A DNA stretch of 64,000 nucleotides from JBCCXZ01 sp965228005 (lineage in GTDB: Bacteria; Planctomycetota; Planctomycetia; Pirellulales; Lacipirellulaceae): assembly GCA_965228005.1 (NCBI GenBank), contig CBDDGV010000003.1:682001-746000 (forward strand), written 5' to 3'. The notes below the pieces were generated by a model. The model worked only from the letters and a program-made list of their open reading frames with translations, made no database searches and was not told the origin of the DNA. The position numbers and the translations under genes are program-made. Below, piece after piece: positions 50,396 through 61,256 of the stretch. Position 1 is the first letter of the stretch. Each line of letters opens with the position of its first letter.

Positions 50396-51178
50396 CTATT
50401 GGGGCCCTTTGCCCTCTACGAGCTCCTGCTCCCAGTCGTCCATCAACGGCCAGTCGATGGCGCAGGTGCCGAAATCGGCCATGTGGAGATAGCTTTCCAG
50501 CCGCTCGATGGTGCGGTTGATGAGGTCGTCGTCCTTGCGGAAGGCGGGGCCGTGGCTGGGCAGCAGCCACTCGACGTCGCTCTCGCGGATGCGGGTCAGC
50601 GAGGCGATGAAGTCGGGGATGCTGCTGCCGTGGTGGGCGTCGATCGCGCCGACGCAGCCGTCGCGGAAGATGTTGTCTCCGGAGAACAGCAGGTTGCCCA
50701 TCCGGAAGGAGAGCTGCCCGTCGGTGTGCCCGGGCGTGTGCCAGACTTCCAGGCTGAGGCCGCCGACCTGGATGGTATCGCCGTCGTTCACCTGGTGCTC
50801 GATCTCCACGGGGGGCATCTCCAGGTCGATGCCCTGGGCCTTGATCTCGGCGAAGGTGGCGAGCCGGTCGCCCGTCTTGAGGTGCTCGGCCGCGGCGGGG
50901 TGGCAGGTGACGGTGGTCTTGAGCATCTGCTTTGCCCGGGCGAGGCCGCCGATATGGTCGACATCGGCGTGCGAGGCGAGCAGCGTGACGCACTTGCTGA
51001 AGGGGAAGTCGAGCTCGCGGATCAGCTCGATGCACTCCTCGACCGCGTCGTCGTAGCCGATGTCGATGAGCGTCCAGGCGTTGTCGTCGTAGATCAGGTA
51101 GACGCTGCACGTAAAGCGGCGGCGTGCCTGATGGTTGAGTTCGATGACGTGCGGGAAGATGGGCGTGCGATCGAGCAT
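50396..51178 (-). CDS. MBL-fold metallo-hydrolase
   Basis: 260 residues. Metallo-beta-lactamase fold: LIDIGYDD, the metal motif SHADVDHIGG (His70, Asp74, His75; the second His of HxHxDH is Asp72), HTPGHTDGQLSF, LLFSGDNIF and LLPSHGPAF supply the other ligands. No signal peptide. Family members are hydrolases of thioesters, lactones or phosphoesters; a glyoxalase II-like role is possible but unproven. Lone gene, 235 bases upstream of the PEP-CTERM gene. Confidence 0.9.
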   Translation of the reverse strand: MLDRTPIFPHVIELNHQARRRFTCSVYLIYDDNAWTLIDIGYDDAVEECIELIRELDFPFSKCVTLLASHADVDHIGGLARAKQMLKTTVTCHPAAAEHLKTGDRLATFAEIKAQGIDLEMPPVEIEHQVNDGDTIQVGGLSLEVWHTPGHTDGQLSFRMGNLLFSGDNIFRDGCVGAIDAHHGSSIPDFIASLTRIRESDVEWLLPSHGPAFRKDDDLINRTIERLESYLHMADFGTCAIDWPLMDDWEQELVEGKGPQ

Positions 51179-51386
51179 AGGAGCGGACGGTACTGGCGGA
51201 GGGCGCGGCCCTGTTGAGGGTGGCCGGGTCGAGCGAGAGCCCTGATTTTACGGCTCGTGAGAATCGCCACGCAACGGGCGCAGCGGCATTTGCGGGCAAT
51301 CGATAACTGTTCTCAAGAGCCGTGCTATGCGGGCATCTGGGCACCGTGGAGGGAGGGCTCTCCGAGTCCGATCCCGCTTCGCTTCC

Positions 51387-51465
51387 GGGTGGCACTGGCA
51401 TCTTGCCAGTGCTGAACCAACAAGGGGCCAAATGCCCGAACACTGGCGAGACGCCAGTGCCACCC
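51387..51465 (+). repeat. Palindromic repeat family A, copy 3
   Basis: Same orientation as 13688-13754, with arms GGGTGGCACTGGCATCTTGC and CACTGGCGAGACGCCAGTGC. The spacer is longer (about 29 bases). Confidence 0.9.
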
Positions 51466-51488
51466 GCCGCTTTGCGGTGGTAGCCGTA

Positions 51489-51513
51489 ATCGGCCTCGGA
51501 GGAGCCTCCCACA
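51489..51513 (+). repeat. Repeat family B, copy 3
   Basis: ATCGGCCTCGGAGGAGCCTC and five more bases; two changes from the other copies. It stands only 24 bases from a family A copy. Confidence 0.7.
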
Positions 51514-51534
51514 ATGGGCCGCAGGGCTTGGGAA

Positions 51535-52401
51535 TCAGTCTTGGCCGATGATCGCGGCGAGTCCCTCGCGGTGCGTCGGGTAGGCGAAGCGCACCGCGTG
51601 GTCTTCCCGCAACCGTCGGTTGGAGACGCGCTTGCTGGCCCCGGCGCGGGCGGCGGCGGGCGAGTCTGCCGCCGGCTGGGCGAACTCGGGCGGGGCCACG
51701 CCCAAGAGCCGGGCCGCCTCGGCGTAGTACTCGCCCCGGACGACCGGGTTGCCGTCGCTCACGCAGTACACGCCGGCGGTTTGCTCCGCGTCGGCCACGG
51801 TCTGCACGATGCGTGCGGCGTCTTCGACGTGGATCAGGTTCAGCCACCCTGCGCTGGGGGCGTTGATCGGCTGGCCCGTCTTGAGCCGTTCGAGAAACGG
51901 CACGCGGCCCGGGCCGTAGATGCCGGCCAGCCGGAGCACGACGCTGCTGGCGACGTTGGGGTGGTCGGCCAGAGCCCGCTCGGCGGCGAGCGAGGCGCGG
52001 CCGCCGTCGCGCCTGGGGTCGGGCGGGGTCTGTTCATCGACCCACTCGCCGGCGGCGTCGCCGTAGACGCCGGTGGTGCTGACGTAGACCACGCGGCCGG
52101 TGTCGGCGGGCAGGGCGTCGAGCGTGTTCTGGAAGCCTTGCTCGTACACGTCGAAGATCGACGGCCCGGCGTTTCGGTCGTAGCCGACGGCAAACAGCAT
52201 CGTGTCGGCGGTCGGCAAATCGGCGAGCGTGGCGGGGTCGGTCACATCGGCCAAGATCGGCTTCAGCCCCTCGGCTTCCCAGGCGGCGGAGCGCTCCTCG
52301 GAGCGGGTAACTGCGAAGACTTCGTCGCCGGCGTCGCGCCAGGCGTTGGCAACACGTTTGCCGAGGTAGCCGCAGCCGAAGATCAGTCGTCGCTTGCTCA
52401 T
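51535..52401 (-). CDS. NAD(P)-dependent epimerase/dehydratase family protein (YeeZ-like)
   Basis: 288 residues from the ATG at 52401. Rossmann start RRLIFGCGYLGKRVANAW with a CGYLG instead of GxxGxxG, VYVSTTGVYGDAAGEWVDE carrying the SDR Ser/Thr, RLAGIYGPGR and LIHVEDAARI. The order fits the extended/atypical SDR proteins of the YeeZ type, whose substrates are unknown; the usual YxxxK is not evident (YGDAAGE). Lone gene. Confidence 0.85.
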   Translation of the reverse strand: MSKRRLIFGCGYLGKRVANAWRDAGDEVFAVTRSEERSAAWEAEGLKPILADVTDPATLADLPTADTMLFAVGYDRNAGPSIFDVYEQGFQNTLDALPADTGRVVYVSTTGVYGDAAGEWVDEQTPPDPRRDGGRASLAAERALADHPNVASSVVLRLAGIYGPGRVPFLERLKTGQPINAPSAGWLNLIHVEDAARIVQTVADAEQTAGVYCVSDGNPVVRGEYYAEAARLLGVAPPEFAQPAADSPAAARAGASKRVSNRRLREDHAVRFAYPTHREGLAAIIGQD

Positions 52402-52419
52402 GCTCTTGCTTCTGAAGAC

Positions 52420-52580
52420 ATGACAGGATAACAGGATTAGCGGGATCAACAGGATGACGGAGCTACTGCTTAGTACAGTCAAGCAGCGAGTTCTCTTCAG
52501 CAGCTATTCCCAACGGAAGAAGACCGTCGTATTCACGATCTCCTGATCCTGTGAATCCTGCCGATCCTGTTATCCTGTCG
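52420..52580. repeat. Imperfect inverted repeat built of ACAGGAT units
   Basis: Left arm 52420-52466 (GACAGGATAACAGGATTAGC onward) and right arm 52541-52580 (ending ATCCTGTTATCCTGTC) are inverse. The element occupies the gap between the SDR gene and ruvX. Confidence 0.7.
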
Positions 52581-52595
52581 ATAGCTTCCCATGCG

Positions 52596-53054
52596 TTAAT
52601 CGATTGCGCCGGGGTCTTGCTGGCCTTTAGCGCCCGCTTCGAGGTAGGCGGTGAGCATCAGCTGCGCGGCGAGCTGGTCGATGCGGTCCTTGCGGCGTTT
52701 CTTGGTGAGGCCGGCGGCTTGGAGCATCTCTTCGGCCTGGGAAGAAGTATAACGCTCGTCGAAGTAGTCGACCTCCAGTCCGGTCTGCTCGGTGAGCCAC
52801 TTGCCGAACGCGCGGGCCTCGGTCGACTTCTGGCTCTCGCCGCCGTCGAGGTGCACGGGGAGGCCGACGACAAACTTAGCGAGCCGCTCTTCCTGGGCGA
52901 GCTGCTGAAAGTACTGCGCGTCGAGCTGAGGGTTCTTCCGCTGGTACGTCTCGACCGGCGTGGCGATGCCCACCTCGAGGTCGGCGACGGCGATGCCAAT
53001 GCGGACGGTGCCGTAGTCGATGCCGGCGACGCGGCCGCGGGGGTGATTGGGCAT
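52596..53054 (-). CDS. ruvX: RuvX/YqgF family Holliday junction resolvase-like protein (16S rRNA processing nuclease)
   Basis: 152 residues from the ATG at 53054. RNase H-like motifs: GIDYGTVRIGIAVAD with the first Asp, FVVGLPVHLDGGES, DYFDERYTSSQAEEML and DRIDQLAAQLMLTAYLE with the last Asp. Essential in many bacteria; in E. coli it processes 16S rRNA ends. Its residues are all conserved here. It is a single gene flanked by two repeat regions. Confidence 0.94.
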   Translation of the reverse strand: MPNHPRGRVAGIDYGTVRIGIAVADLEVGIATPVETYQRKNPQLDAQYFQQLAQEERLAKFVVGLPVHLDGGESQKSTEARAFGKWLTEQTGLEVDYFDERYTSSQAEEMLQAAGLTKKRRKDRIDQLAAQLMLTAYLEAGAKGQQDPGAID

Positions 53055-53102
53055 GGCTTGTCGGCCGAGTCGAATCGAAGGGGAGTGAACCACGGAGGCA
53101 CG

Positions 53103-53260
53103 GGGGACGGGAGACAGAGGACAGGAGACAGGAGAACGCTTATCTCCGCTAATCTCCGCTAATCTTCACTACTCTGATTAGCGGAGATTAGTGTCGATTG
53201 GTGTTCCTTGCCTCTTCACCTTCCTTCGTTTGTCTCCTGTCTCCCGTCCCCTGTTCTCTG
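53103..53260. repeat. Nested inverted repeat (ACAGGAGACAGG arms, GATTAGCGGAGATTA core)
   Basis: Outer arms 53103-53137 (GGGAGACAGAGGACAGGAGA) and 53230-53260 (TGTCTCCTGTCTCCCGTCCC). Inner arms TAATCTCCGCTAATC (about 53147-53161) and GATTAGCGGAGATTA (about 53177-53191). No gene. Confidence 0.75.
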
Positions 53261-53297
53261 TGGCTCAGTGGTTAGCTCTTCCTGCAGACAGAGTGGA

Positions 53298-53322
53298 ATC
53301 GGCCTCGGAGAGGCCTCCTACA
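53298..53322 (+). repeat. Repeat family B, copy 4
   Basis: Identical over 25 bases to 27973-27997. It covers the stop codon and the last codon of the guanylyltransferase gene. Confidence 0.8.
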
Positions 53323-54400
53323 AGTAGTCCGTCCAGCCCCTTTCCTGGAGCTGGTTGACGATGTTGCGGACCGCCTCCTCGTCGTGCTTGTTGGCGACCA
53401 GCGTGGCGTTGTCGGTGTGGACGATGAGGCAGTCTTTCAGGCCGAGCGTGACCACCAGGTGGTCGTCAGAAGTCCGGATGATGCTGCCGGTCGTGTTCTC
53501 GCCGATGTGCTTGCCGATGATGGTGTTGTCGTTGTGGTCGCTGCCGAGCTCGCGGGGCAGCGACTGCCAGCTGCCGAGGTCGTCCCAGTCGAAATGGGCC
53601 TCGACGACGACCACGTTCTGGGCGTGCTCCATCACGGCGTAGTCGATGGAGACGCCGTTGATGGCGGCGAACTCCGTGTCGAAGACCTCCTGTTGACGGT
53701 CGGTCTCCCAGGCTTCGCCGATCCGGTTGAGGTGCTCGAGCATCTGCGGCTGACGCGCTGCGAGGGCGTCCAAGATCGTGCGGGCCTTCCAGACGAAGAT
53801 GCCGGAGTTCCAGTAGAAGTCGCCCGAGGCGAGGTACTGGGCGGCGGTGGCCTGGTCGGGCTTCTCGCGGAACTGCTTCACCTGGAAGGCGGGGGCCTCG
53901 TCGAAGGCCGTGTCGAGGCCGGCGCCGCGTTGGATGTAGCCGAAGCTGCGGGCCGCGTACGTGGGGCGGATGCCGAAGGTGACGATCCGCGTGGGGTCGG
54001 CCTCCACCAGCCGGGCGGCCTGCTCGAGCCCGTCGCGGAACCGGTCGGCGGCGCGGATGACGTGGTCCGACGGCATGACGGCCATCGTGGCGTCGGGGTC
54101 GTTGCGCGAAACGAGCAGGGCGGCCAGGCCGATGCAGGGGGCCGTGTCGCGCTTGCAGGGTTCGCCGACGACCGACGCGGCGGGCAGCTCGGGGAGTTGC
54201 TCGGCGATGGCGGGCACGAGCGCCTTGTTGGTGACGATGAGCGTCCGCTCGGCGGGGGCGAGGTCGCCCAGCCGCAGGTACGTCTGGCGGATCATCGTCT
54301 CGCGGCCGACCAGCGGCAGGAGCTGCTTGGGCGTGGCCTTGCGGCTGGCGGGCCAGAAGCGGGTGCCGGCGCCGCCGGCCATGATAACTGCGTGGAGCAT
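53318..54400 (-). CDS. Mannose-1-phosphate guanylyltransferase
   Basis: 360 residues. The signature HAVIMAGGAGTRFWPASRK, then TPKQLLPLVG, NKALVPAIAEQLPEL, MPSDHVI, the FVWKARTIL block and the EHAQNVVVVEAHFDWDDLGSW segment are those of GDP-mannose pyrophosphorylases. It makes GDP-mannose from GTP and mannose-1-phosphate for polysaccharides. The C-terminal isomerase domain of bifunctional forms is absent. Its 3' end lies in a family B repeat. It starts 84 bases after thiE on the same strand. Confidence 0.95.
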   Translation of the reverse strand: MLHAVIMAGGAGTRFWPASRKATPKQLLPLVGRETMIRQTYLRLGDLAPAERTLIVTNKALVPAIAEQLPELPAASVVGEPCKRDTAPCIGLAALLVSRNDPDATMAVMPSDHVIRAADRFRDGLEQAARLVEADPTRIVTFGIRPTYAARSFGYIQRGAGLDTAFDEAPAFQVKQFREKPDQATAAQYLASGDFYWNSGIFVWKARTILDALAARQPQMLEHLNRIGEAWETDRQQEVFDTEFAAINGVSIDYAVMEHAQNVVVVEAHFDWDDLGSWQSLPRELGSDHNDNTIIGKHIGENTTGSIIRTSDDHLVVTLGLKDCLIVHTDNATLVANKHDEEAVRNIVNQLQERGWTDYL

Positions 54401-54483
54401 GTTCGAGCGGGGCCGAAGGGAACGGTTTCAGAGCTCTAACAGCCCGTATTGTATCGGTTGCGGCGGTGCTTTCGCAGGCCTGA

Positions 54484-55545
54484 TTAGGTCGACCAGCGTG
54501 GTCGTTGCAACGCCCGGAGCAAGGTGCGGGCGGCGGCGCCGGGTTCGGCCGCGGCGGTGACGGCGGAGCTGACCGCGACGCCGCCGACGCCCGTGGCGAG
54601 CACCTCGGGGAGGTTCTCCGCGTTGATGCCGCCGATGGCGAAGGTCGGCAGGGTGATCTCGGCGGCGAGCCGGGCGAGGTACTCCGGGCCGGGGAAGGCC
54701 TCGAACGACTTGGTCTGCGAGGGGAACGTCGGGCCGGCGCCGAGGTAGTCGGCCCCGTCGAGCACCGCGGCGCGGGCCTGCTCGATGGCGTGCGTCGAGA
54801 CGCCGATCAGCAAGCGAGGGCCCACCAGGTCGCGGGCCGCCTTCACGGGCAGGTCTTCCTGGCCGAGGTGGACGCCGTCGGCCCCGGCGGCGGCGGCGAC
54901 GTCGGGGCGGTCGTTGATGATGGCGAGGGGGTGCGACACCTCGGGCGACTCCGGCCGTGTGAGCTCGACCAGCGTGCGGGCGCGCTCGAGCAGGTCGCGG
55001 TCGTCGAGCCGCTTGTCGCGGAGCTGGATCATCGGCGTCTCGCCCACGACGAGTTCCCGGACCAACGCCGCAAACGCCTCGGGCGTTTCGCCGCCGTCGA
55101 TGAGGACGCACAGGGTGCAGAACTCGAGCCGGTCAACGGCGGTGGTGGTGACGCCAATAGCGCGTTCGAGCGTGTAGTGGCGGTAGCGGAGGCGTTCGAC
55201 GCGGGCGGCGAAGTCGGGGTGCTCGACCTTGCCGTACTCTTCGAGGCTGCGGAGCGATTGCTTCACCCGCTCGCTGCTGGCGACGCAGACCTGCCAGGCG
55301 TCGGTGCGGGTGGTTTCGGCGGGTGTGGTGATCTCGGCGCCGACGTCGGCCTGGGTTTCGCGCGAGGCGAGCCGCTCGGGGCGGGGCAGGGCGGCGAGGC
55401 ACTCGGCGAGGTCGTGCCGGAGCGACTTCACGAGCCGGGTGAGGTGGGCGTCGTCGAGCACGAAGCGTGCGTAGTCTTCGACAACGCGGAGGCCTTCGGC
55501 GGCGCGGTTGGCGGCGGCGTCGAGAATGCGATTGGGAGCGGTCAT
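54484..55545 (-). CDS. thiE: Thiamine phosphate synthase with N-terminal ThiD2-like domain
   Basis: 353 residues. Residues 1-145 (NRILDAAANRAAEGLRVVED, RLVKSLRHDL, GKVEHPDFAARVERLRYRHY) match the ThiD2 domain that precedes ThiE in some cyanobacteria and other bacteria. Residues about 155-340 form the TIM-barrel ThiE: MIQLRDKRL, INDRPDVAAAAGADGVHLGQ (split), YLGAGPTFPSQTK and FAIGGI. The enzyme joins HMP diphosphate and thiazole phosphate. It is directly preceded, four bases away, by a small membrane protein gene, the last of a row of five. Confidence 0.93.
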   Translation of the reverse strand: MTAPNRILDAAANRAAEGLRVVEDYARFVLDDAHLTRLVKSLRHDLAECLAALPRPERLASRETQADVGAEITTPAETTRTDAWQVCVASSERVKQSLRSLEEYGKVEHPDFAARVERLRYRHYTLERAIGVTTTAVDRLEFCTLCVLIDGGETPEAFAALVRELVVGETPMIQLRDKRLDDRDLLERARTLVELTRPESPEVSHPLAIINDRPDVAAAAGADGVHLGQEDLPVKAARDLVGPRLLIGVSTHAIEQARAAVLDGADYLGAGPTFPSQTKSFEAFPGPEYLARLAAEITLPTFAIGGINAENLPEVLATGVGGVAVSSAVTAAAEPGAAARTLLRALQRPRWST

Positions 55546-55549
55546 GGAG

Positions 55550-55879
55550 TTACTTGGTGAACGCGTAGTTGCCCAGCCAGAACATGGCGCCGTTAACGGC
55601 CACGAACCGGATGACCAGCATCGTCATGGAACTACTCTCAGCAGAGAGCTTCGTAACCACCCGCCACGTCAAGACGATGACGGGTATCCCCCAACACAAT
55701 ACCAGGGTGGCCGCAAACGCCAGGATGCCGAACGGCGTCTTCAGCACCTTGTAGGTTAGGAACCTGGAGAGCTCTTCTCCGGACAGCGCAGCGAAGAAGC
55801 AGCACCACAGGCAGAACGCCGTGGACCCGGCCATGAGCGTCTTGAGGTCGAACCGTGTTGGGGCGGGAGCGGGTTGCAC
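55550..55879 (-). CDS. Small membrane protein, RFDLKT family, member 5 (next to thiE)
   Basis: 109 residues from a GTG at 55879. The N-terminal motif TRFDLKTLMAGSTAFCLW is shared with its upstream neighbours; about three hydrophobic helices follow (FCLWCCFFAAL, FGILAFAATLVLCWGIPVIV, MLVIRFVAVNGAMFWL). No domain known to me. The stop is four bases before the thiE start. Confidence 0.72.
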   Translation of the reverse strand: MQPAPAPTRFDLKTLMAGSTAFCLWCCFFAALSGEELSRFLTYKVLKTPFGILAFAATLVLCWGIPVIVLTWRVVTKLSAESSSMTMLVIRFVAVNGAMFWLGNYAFTK

Positions 55880-55966
55880 GAAAGAGGCGCTGGGTGGCGT
55901 CGAGGGTGCGGGGTACTGGAAGCTCGGACTTCATAAGTCGGACTCCCTTAATCCTCTGGTGACTTG

Positions 55967-56257
55967 TCACAAGAATGCAAGGGTCAATCCGATGAACAGG
56001 GCCAGAGAAGCCGCCACCACGATCACTGCGTCGAAGAACAACCCCGGCTTACTCTTGAGGGGCTGCCGAAAGAACAGCCAGTTGAACAGGACGACCAGCA
56101 GAAGGGCCGGGAGGCCGAGCACGATGAGGACCACGGCGGCGGCGGCGAACGAGATGAACAGCGACTCGCTGAAGTCTCGGCCAACGGCGGCAAGCCCGCC
56201 CAGAGCGAGGGCGACCACGGTCGTGGCGATGAGGAGTTGCCTGGTCGAGAATCGCAC
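55967..56257 (-). CDS. Small membrane protein, RFDLKT family, member 4
   Basis: 96 residues from a GTG at 56257. It begins MRFSTRQLLIATTVVALALG (the shortest and most diverged form of the shared N-terminus) and holds about three membrane helices, ending VVAASLALFIGLTLAFL. It begins 9 bases after member 3. Confidence 0.68.
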   Translation of the reverse strand: MRFSTRQLLIATTVVALALGGLAAVGRDFSESLFISFAAAAVVLIVLGLPALLLVVLFNWLFFRQPLKSKPGLFFDAVIVVAASLALFIGLTLAFL

Positions 56258-56266
56258 GTTGCTTCG

Positions 56267-56620
56267 CTACTTCCCGTGGGTGTGGATGTGGCCGCTGACC
56301 GCCGAGATGCTCACCGACACCAGGAAGATCAGGCTGATGAGGACGAGCCCGGCGATCTGAAGCCATCTCTCCGGGATGCGTAATGTGAGCTCGCGGGCGA
56401 CCAGAAGCAGCGCGAAGAACGCCGGCGTCCAGTAGAGCAGTTCCCAGGCGAACTCGAAGAGCGCCTCGGCTCCGGCGGCCTGATCCCTTCGATCGCTTTC
56501 GTGGTAGGCGGTCCCTCTGAAGTAGGACGTTCTCAGGTACCCGAGCCAAACGGCGACGACGGTTGTGCAACTCAGTGCTGTCTTGAGGTCGAATCGGGCG
56601 TTCGGCGGGTCGTGATGCAC
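56267..56620 (-). CDS. Small membrane protein, RFDLKT family, member 3
   Basis: 117 residues from a GTG at 56620. Start ARFDLKTALSCTTVVAVWLG, then a polar loop with DRRDQAAGAEALF and two to three helices (LLYWTPAFFALLLVARELTL, GLVLISLIFLVSVSISAV). His-rich end (GHIHTHGK). It begins 86 bases after member 2. Confidence 0.7.
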   Translation of the reverse strand: MHHDPPNARFDLKTALSCTTVVAVWLGYLRTSYFRGTAYHESDRRDQAAGAEALFEFAWELLYWTPAFFALLLVARELTLRIPERWLQIAGLVLISLIFLVSVSISAVSGHIHTHGK

Positions 56621-56706
56621 GGATGGGGTGACTGTCAGGTGGAGTGTCGATGGATTAGTGCCGCCAGTTCTAGCCGGGCGTCATTCAGTCCTTCTGAGGT
56701 TGCCGC

Positions 56707-57054
56707 TCAGTACGGCGGCAGCAAGATCGCGAACAAGGCGAAAGAGACGACGAGCACCAGACCCGTGTGGGCCAAGACCTCCAGGGCGGCGGTTCCCGGC
56801 TTCATGACGCGGCGGCAGAGGTAGTGGGTCAGCAGGATGATCGGCGTAAACAGGACAGCGATGCCGAGGATGTTGGCGAGCAGGCCGAGCTGCTCCCATC
56901 CCTCTGTTGGCAGGTTGTTCAGCGGGATCAGGTTGTCGAGGGCGACCACCTGCTTGCTGAATGCCTGGTAGTACCCCAGCCACAGCGCGACCCACGACAT
57001 CGCTGCGAGAGCCGTCTTCAGATCGAACTGTGGGTTCGTTCGGTCGTTCTGCAT
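56707..57054 (-). CDS. Small membrane protein, RFDLKT family, member 2
   Basis: 115 residues from the ATG at 57054; the longer open frame above it is antisense to nothing known and has no family sequence. Start NPQFDLKTALAAMSWVALWL, then a loop (NLIPLNNLPTEGWEQL), and helices LLANILGIAVLFTPIILLTH and VLAHTGLVLVVSFALFAILL. It lies 14 bases after member 1. Confidence 0.72.
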   Translation of the reverse strand: MQNDRTNPQFDLKTALAAMSWVALWLGYYQAFSKQVVALDNLIPLNNLPTEGWEQLGLLANILGIAVLFTPIILLTHYLCRRVMKPGTAALEVLAHTGLVLVVSFALFAILLPPY

Positions 57055-57068
57055 GGCGGGCGGAGGTT

Positions 57069-57407
57069 TCAGAGCTTCATCGTCACAATGAGTTCGTAGA
57101 GCCGCGCCTGGAAGCCAAAGAAAGTCACGATCAAGACGTAAGCGAGCAGAATCATTTGGGGGGCGACCCGCTCGTACGGGCAGAGGCGGCCGGTGAGGTA
57201 GTGGGTGGTAGCAGCCATGCCGGTGATCCAGAGTACGGAGTAGAACAGCGTCCGAGCGACGTTGCCGGCCGTCTCGGCCTGCAGGGCGGCGCCGGCCAGC
57301 ACGTGCCCCGGCGAGGCGCCGAGGTAGCCGAGGCAGAGGGCGACGAGCGTGACGGTTGCCAGCAGCGTCTTGAGGGCGAACCGCGGTTTGTGCTGGGCGA
57401 CGGTCAC
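57069..57407 (-). CDS. Small membrane protein, RFDLKT family, member 1
   Basis: 112 residues from a GTG at 57407. Start KPRFALKTLLATVTLVALCL, then helices around TLFYSVLWITGMAATTHYLT and MILLAYVLIVTFFGF. It is the first of five tandem, same-strand small membrane proteins that share the (R/Q)F-x-LKT motif followed at once by a helix, suggesting gene duplication. Function unknown. Confidence 0.72.
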   Translation of the reverse strand: MTVAQHKPRFALKTLLATVTLVALCLGYLGASPGHVLAGAALQAETAGNVARTLFYSVLWITGMAATTHYLTGRLCPYERVAPQMILLAYVLIVTFFGFQARLYELIVTMKL

Positions 57408-57785
57408 TTCGGCTGCATTGCTTGGCGGGGCGGCCGTCGACGCGTAGGTCGACGGCTAGGAACGTCTTGCGTTTTGGATCGCGGTACGGTGCTTGCGGCC
57501 GCAACCGGCCTCGCTGGCTTCTCCAGATACCGTTATCTTCCTCGTGGGTCCTCAGGGTCAAATGTCCGACGCGGGTGGGCCGCGGCGGTGCGATTGGACG
57601 ATGAAGAGGAAACGAGCCGGCCCGCGCGGCGGCCGGTTTTCGTAAGCCTTTTCGCAGTCTCCGGTTGCCTTGATTCGCGCCCCCCGCGGGCTAGACTTGT
57701 CGGGCTTCGTGCCGGGAAAGCGCTCTCGGTGTGCTTTGGGAACGCCCCTAGCGAACAATCCTGCTCCGCTCTCGGTCCTGTCTTT
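57408..57785. other. Divergent intergenic stretch
   Basis: 378 bases between the membrane protein row and the TPR-like gene. It holds repeat family C at 57424-57464. Plus-strand TTTATGGTTC at the end leads to the next gene. No gene seen. Confidence 0.45.
57424..57464 (+). repeat. Repeat family C, copy 2
   Basis: GGCGGGGCGGCCGTCGACGC, then GTAG, then GTCGACGGCTAGGAACG. The stem CCGTCGAC/GTCGACGG replaces the CCGCCGAC/GTCGGCGG of copy 1 through paired changes. Confidence 0.8.
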
Positions 57786-58478
57786 ATGGTTCAACCGCAA
57801 CGCATGCACTGGTCGGTCCTGCTCTGGCCGGGGCTTGCGCAGGCGTGGGGCCGGGGGTCTTGGGCGGGTTTGGCGGTAGCGGTAGGATTTACCTGGGTCG
57901 GTTGCGTTCTGCTGGTTGCAACGGTCGTTTACTCGGGCTGGATCGACACGGAGGCCCGGAACCTCGGGGCTGCGGCGCTCGTAGTAGTCTGGGTGCTGGC
58001 ACTCGCGGAGAGCCGCACGCAGTGGCGGCGGGCGGCGCTGGCGTTGGTGTCCGAGGCGGCCCGGGAAGACCCGGCGGCGCGGTGCGAGCGGCTGTTCGGC
58101 GAGGCCCAAAGGCTGTATTTGGCCGGCGACTGGGGCTCGGCCGAGGAGCGCCTCGTCGACCTGCTGGCGACCGACGCGAAGGATATAGAGGGCCGGCTGC
58201 TGCTGGCGACGCTGCTCCGTCACCGCGAGCGGACCGACGAAGCGCTGGTCGAACTCGACCGGCTGGAGCGGCTGGAAGCGGCCGAGGCGTGGCGGGACGA
58301 GATCGGCCGCGAGCGGGCGGCCTTGTACGAGCAACTGACCCAGACAGAGACCGAACACGAAGAAGACAACGCGGACGACGGAGTCGTCGCGATCGACACA
58401 GCTCGAGAAGAGCACGGCAACCCAGAAGCAGATAACGACAAAACAGAGCCCGGCGACGGCTACCGCGCGGCTGCCTGA
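57786..58478 (+). CDS. Membrane protein with TPR-like soluble domain
   Basis: 230 residues from the ATG at 57786. Two membrane helices at about 26-48 and 60-72 are followed by a helical soluble domain (EAQRLYLAGDWGSAEERLVD, LLLATLLRHRERTDEALVEL) with the spacing of tetratricopeptide repeats, then an acidic Glu/Asp/Asn tail (TEHEEDNADDGVV onward). Probably a scaffold protein at the membrane. It lies 68 bases upstream of clpC. Confidence 0.78.
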   Translation: MVQPQRMHWSVLLWPGLAQAWGRGSWAGLAVAVGFTWVGCVLLVATVVYSGWIDTEARNLGAAALVVVWVLALAESRTQWRRAALALVSEAAREDPAARCERLFGEAQRLYLAGDWGSAEERLVDLLATDAKDIEGRLLLATLLRHRERTDEALVELDRLERLEAAEAWRDEIGRERAALYEQLTQTETEHEEDNADDGVVAIDTAREEHGNPEADNDKTEPGDGYRAAA

Positions 58479-58546
58479 GAGCGGCCCGGTGACTGAGCGT
58501 CGGAGCAATTGAAGACAACCCAGGGAAACAACCCAGGAGAGCGGCC

Positions 58547-61117
<2,571 letters not shown>

Positions 61118-61148
61118 CCGCGGCCGCTTCCAACGCGAAACCCCACAG

Positions 61149-61178
61149 AGCCCCGGGCGTCAGCCCGGGGCTTTTTTT
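61149..61178 (+). terminator. Rho-independent terminator of clpC
   Basis: Stem GCCCCGGGC/GCCCGGGGC with GTCA loop, followed by seven T (61172-61178). Confidence 0.85.
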
Positions 61179-61256
61179 GTGCCGTGTCCATACAATAACT
61201 GCTCAGCGTCAGACGGCTGGCGCCTTAGCATGTCGCAACTATAGGGGAGACCAACG

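Noticed and set aside
50199..51512. A 437-codon minus-strand frame
   Set aside because: It overlaps the MBL hydrolase gene in another frame and runs through repeat family A.
56707..57561. A 284-residue version of membrane protein member 2
   Set aside because: The N-terminal 169 residues overlap member 1 in another frame and lack hydrophobic segments; the ATG at 57054 begins the family motif.
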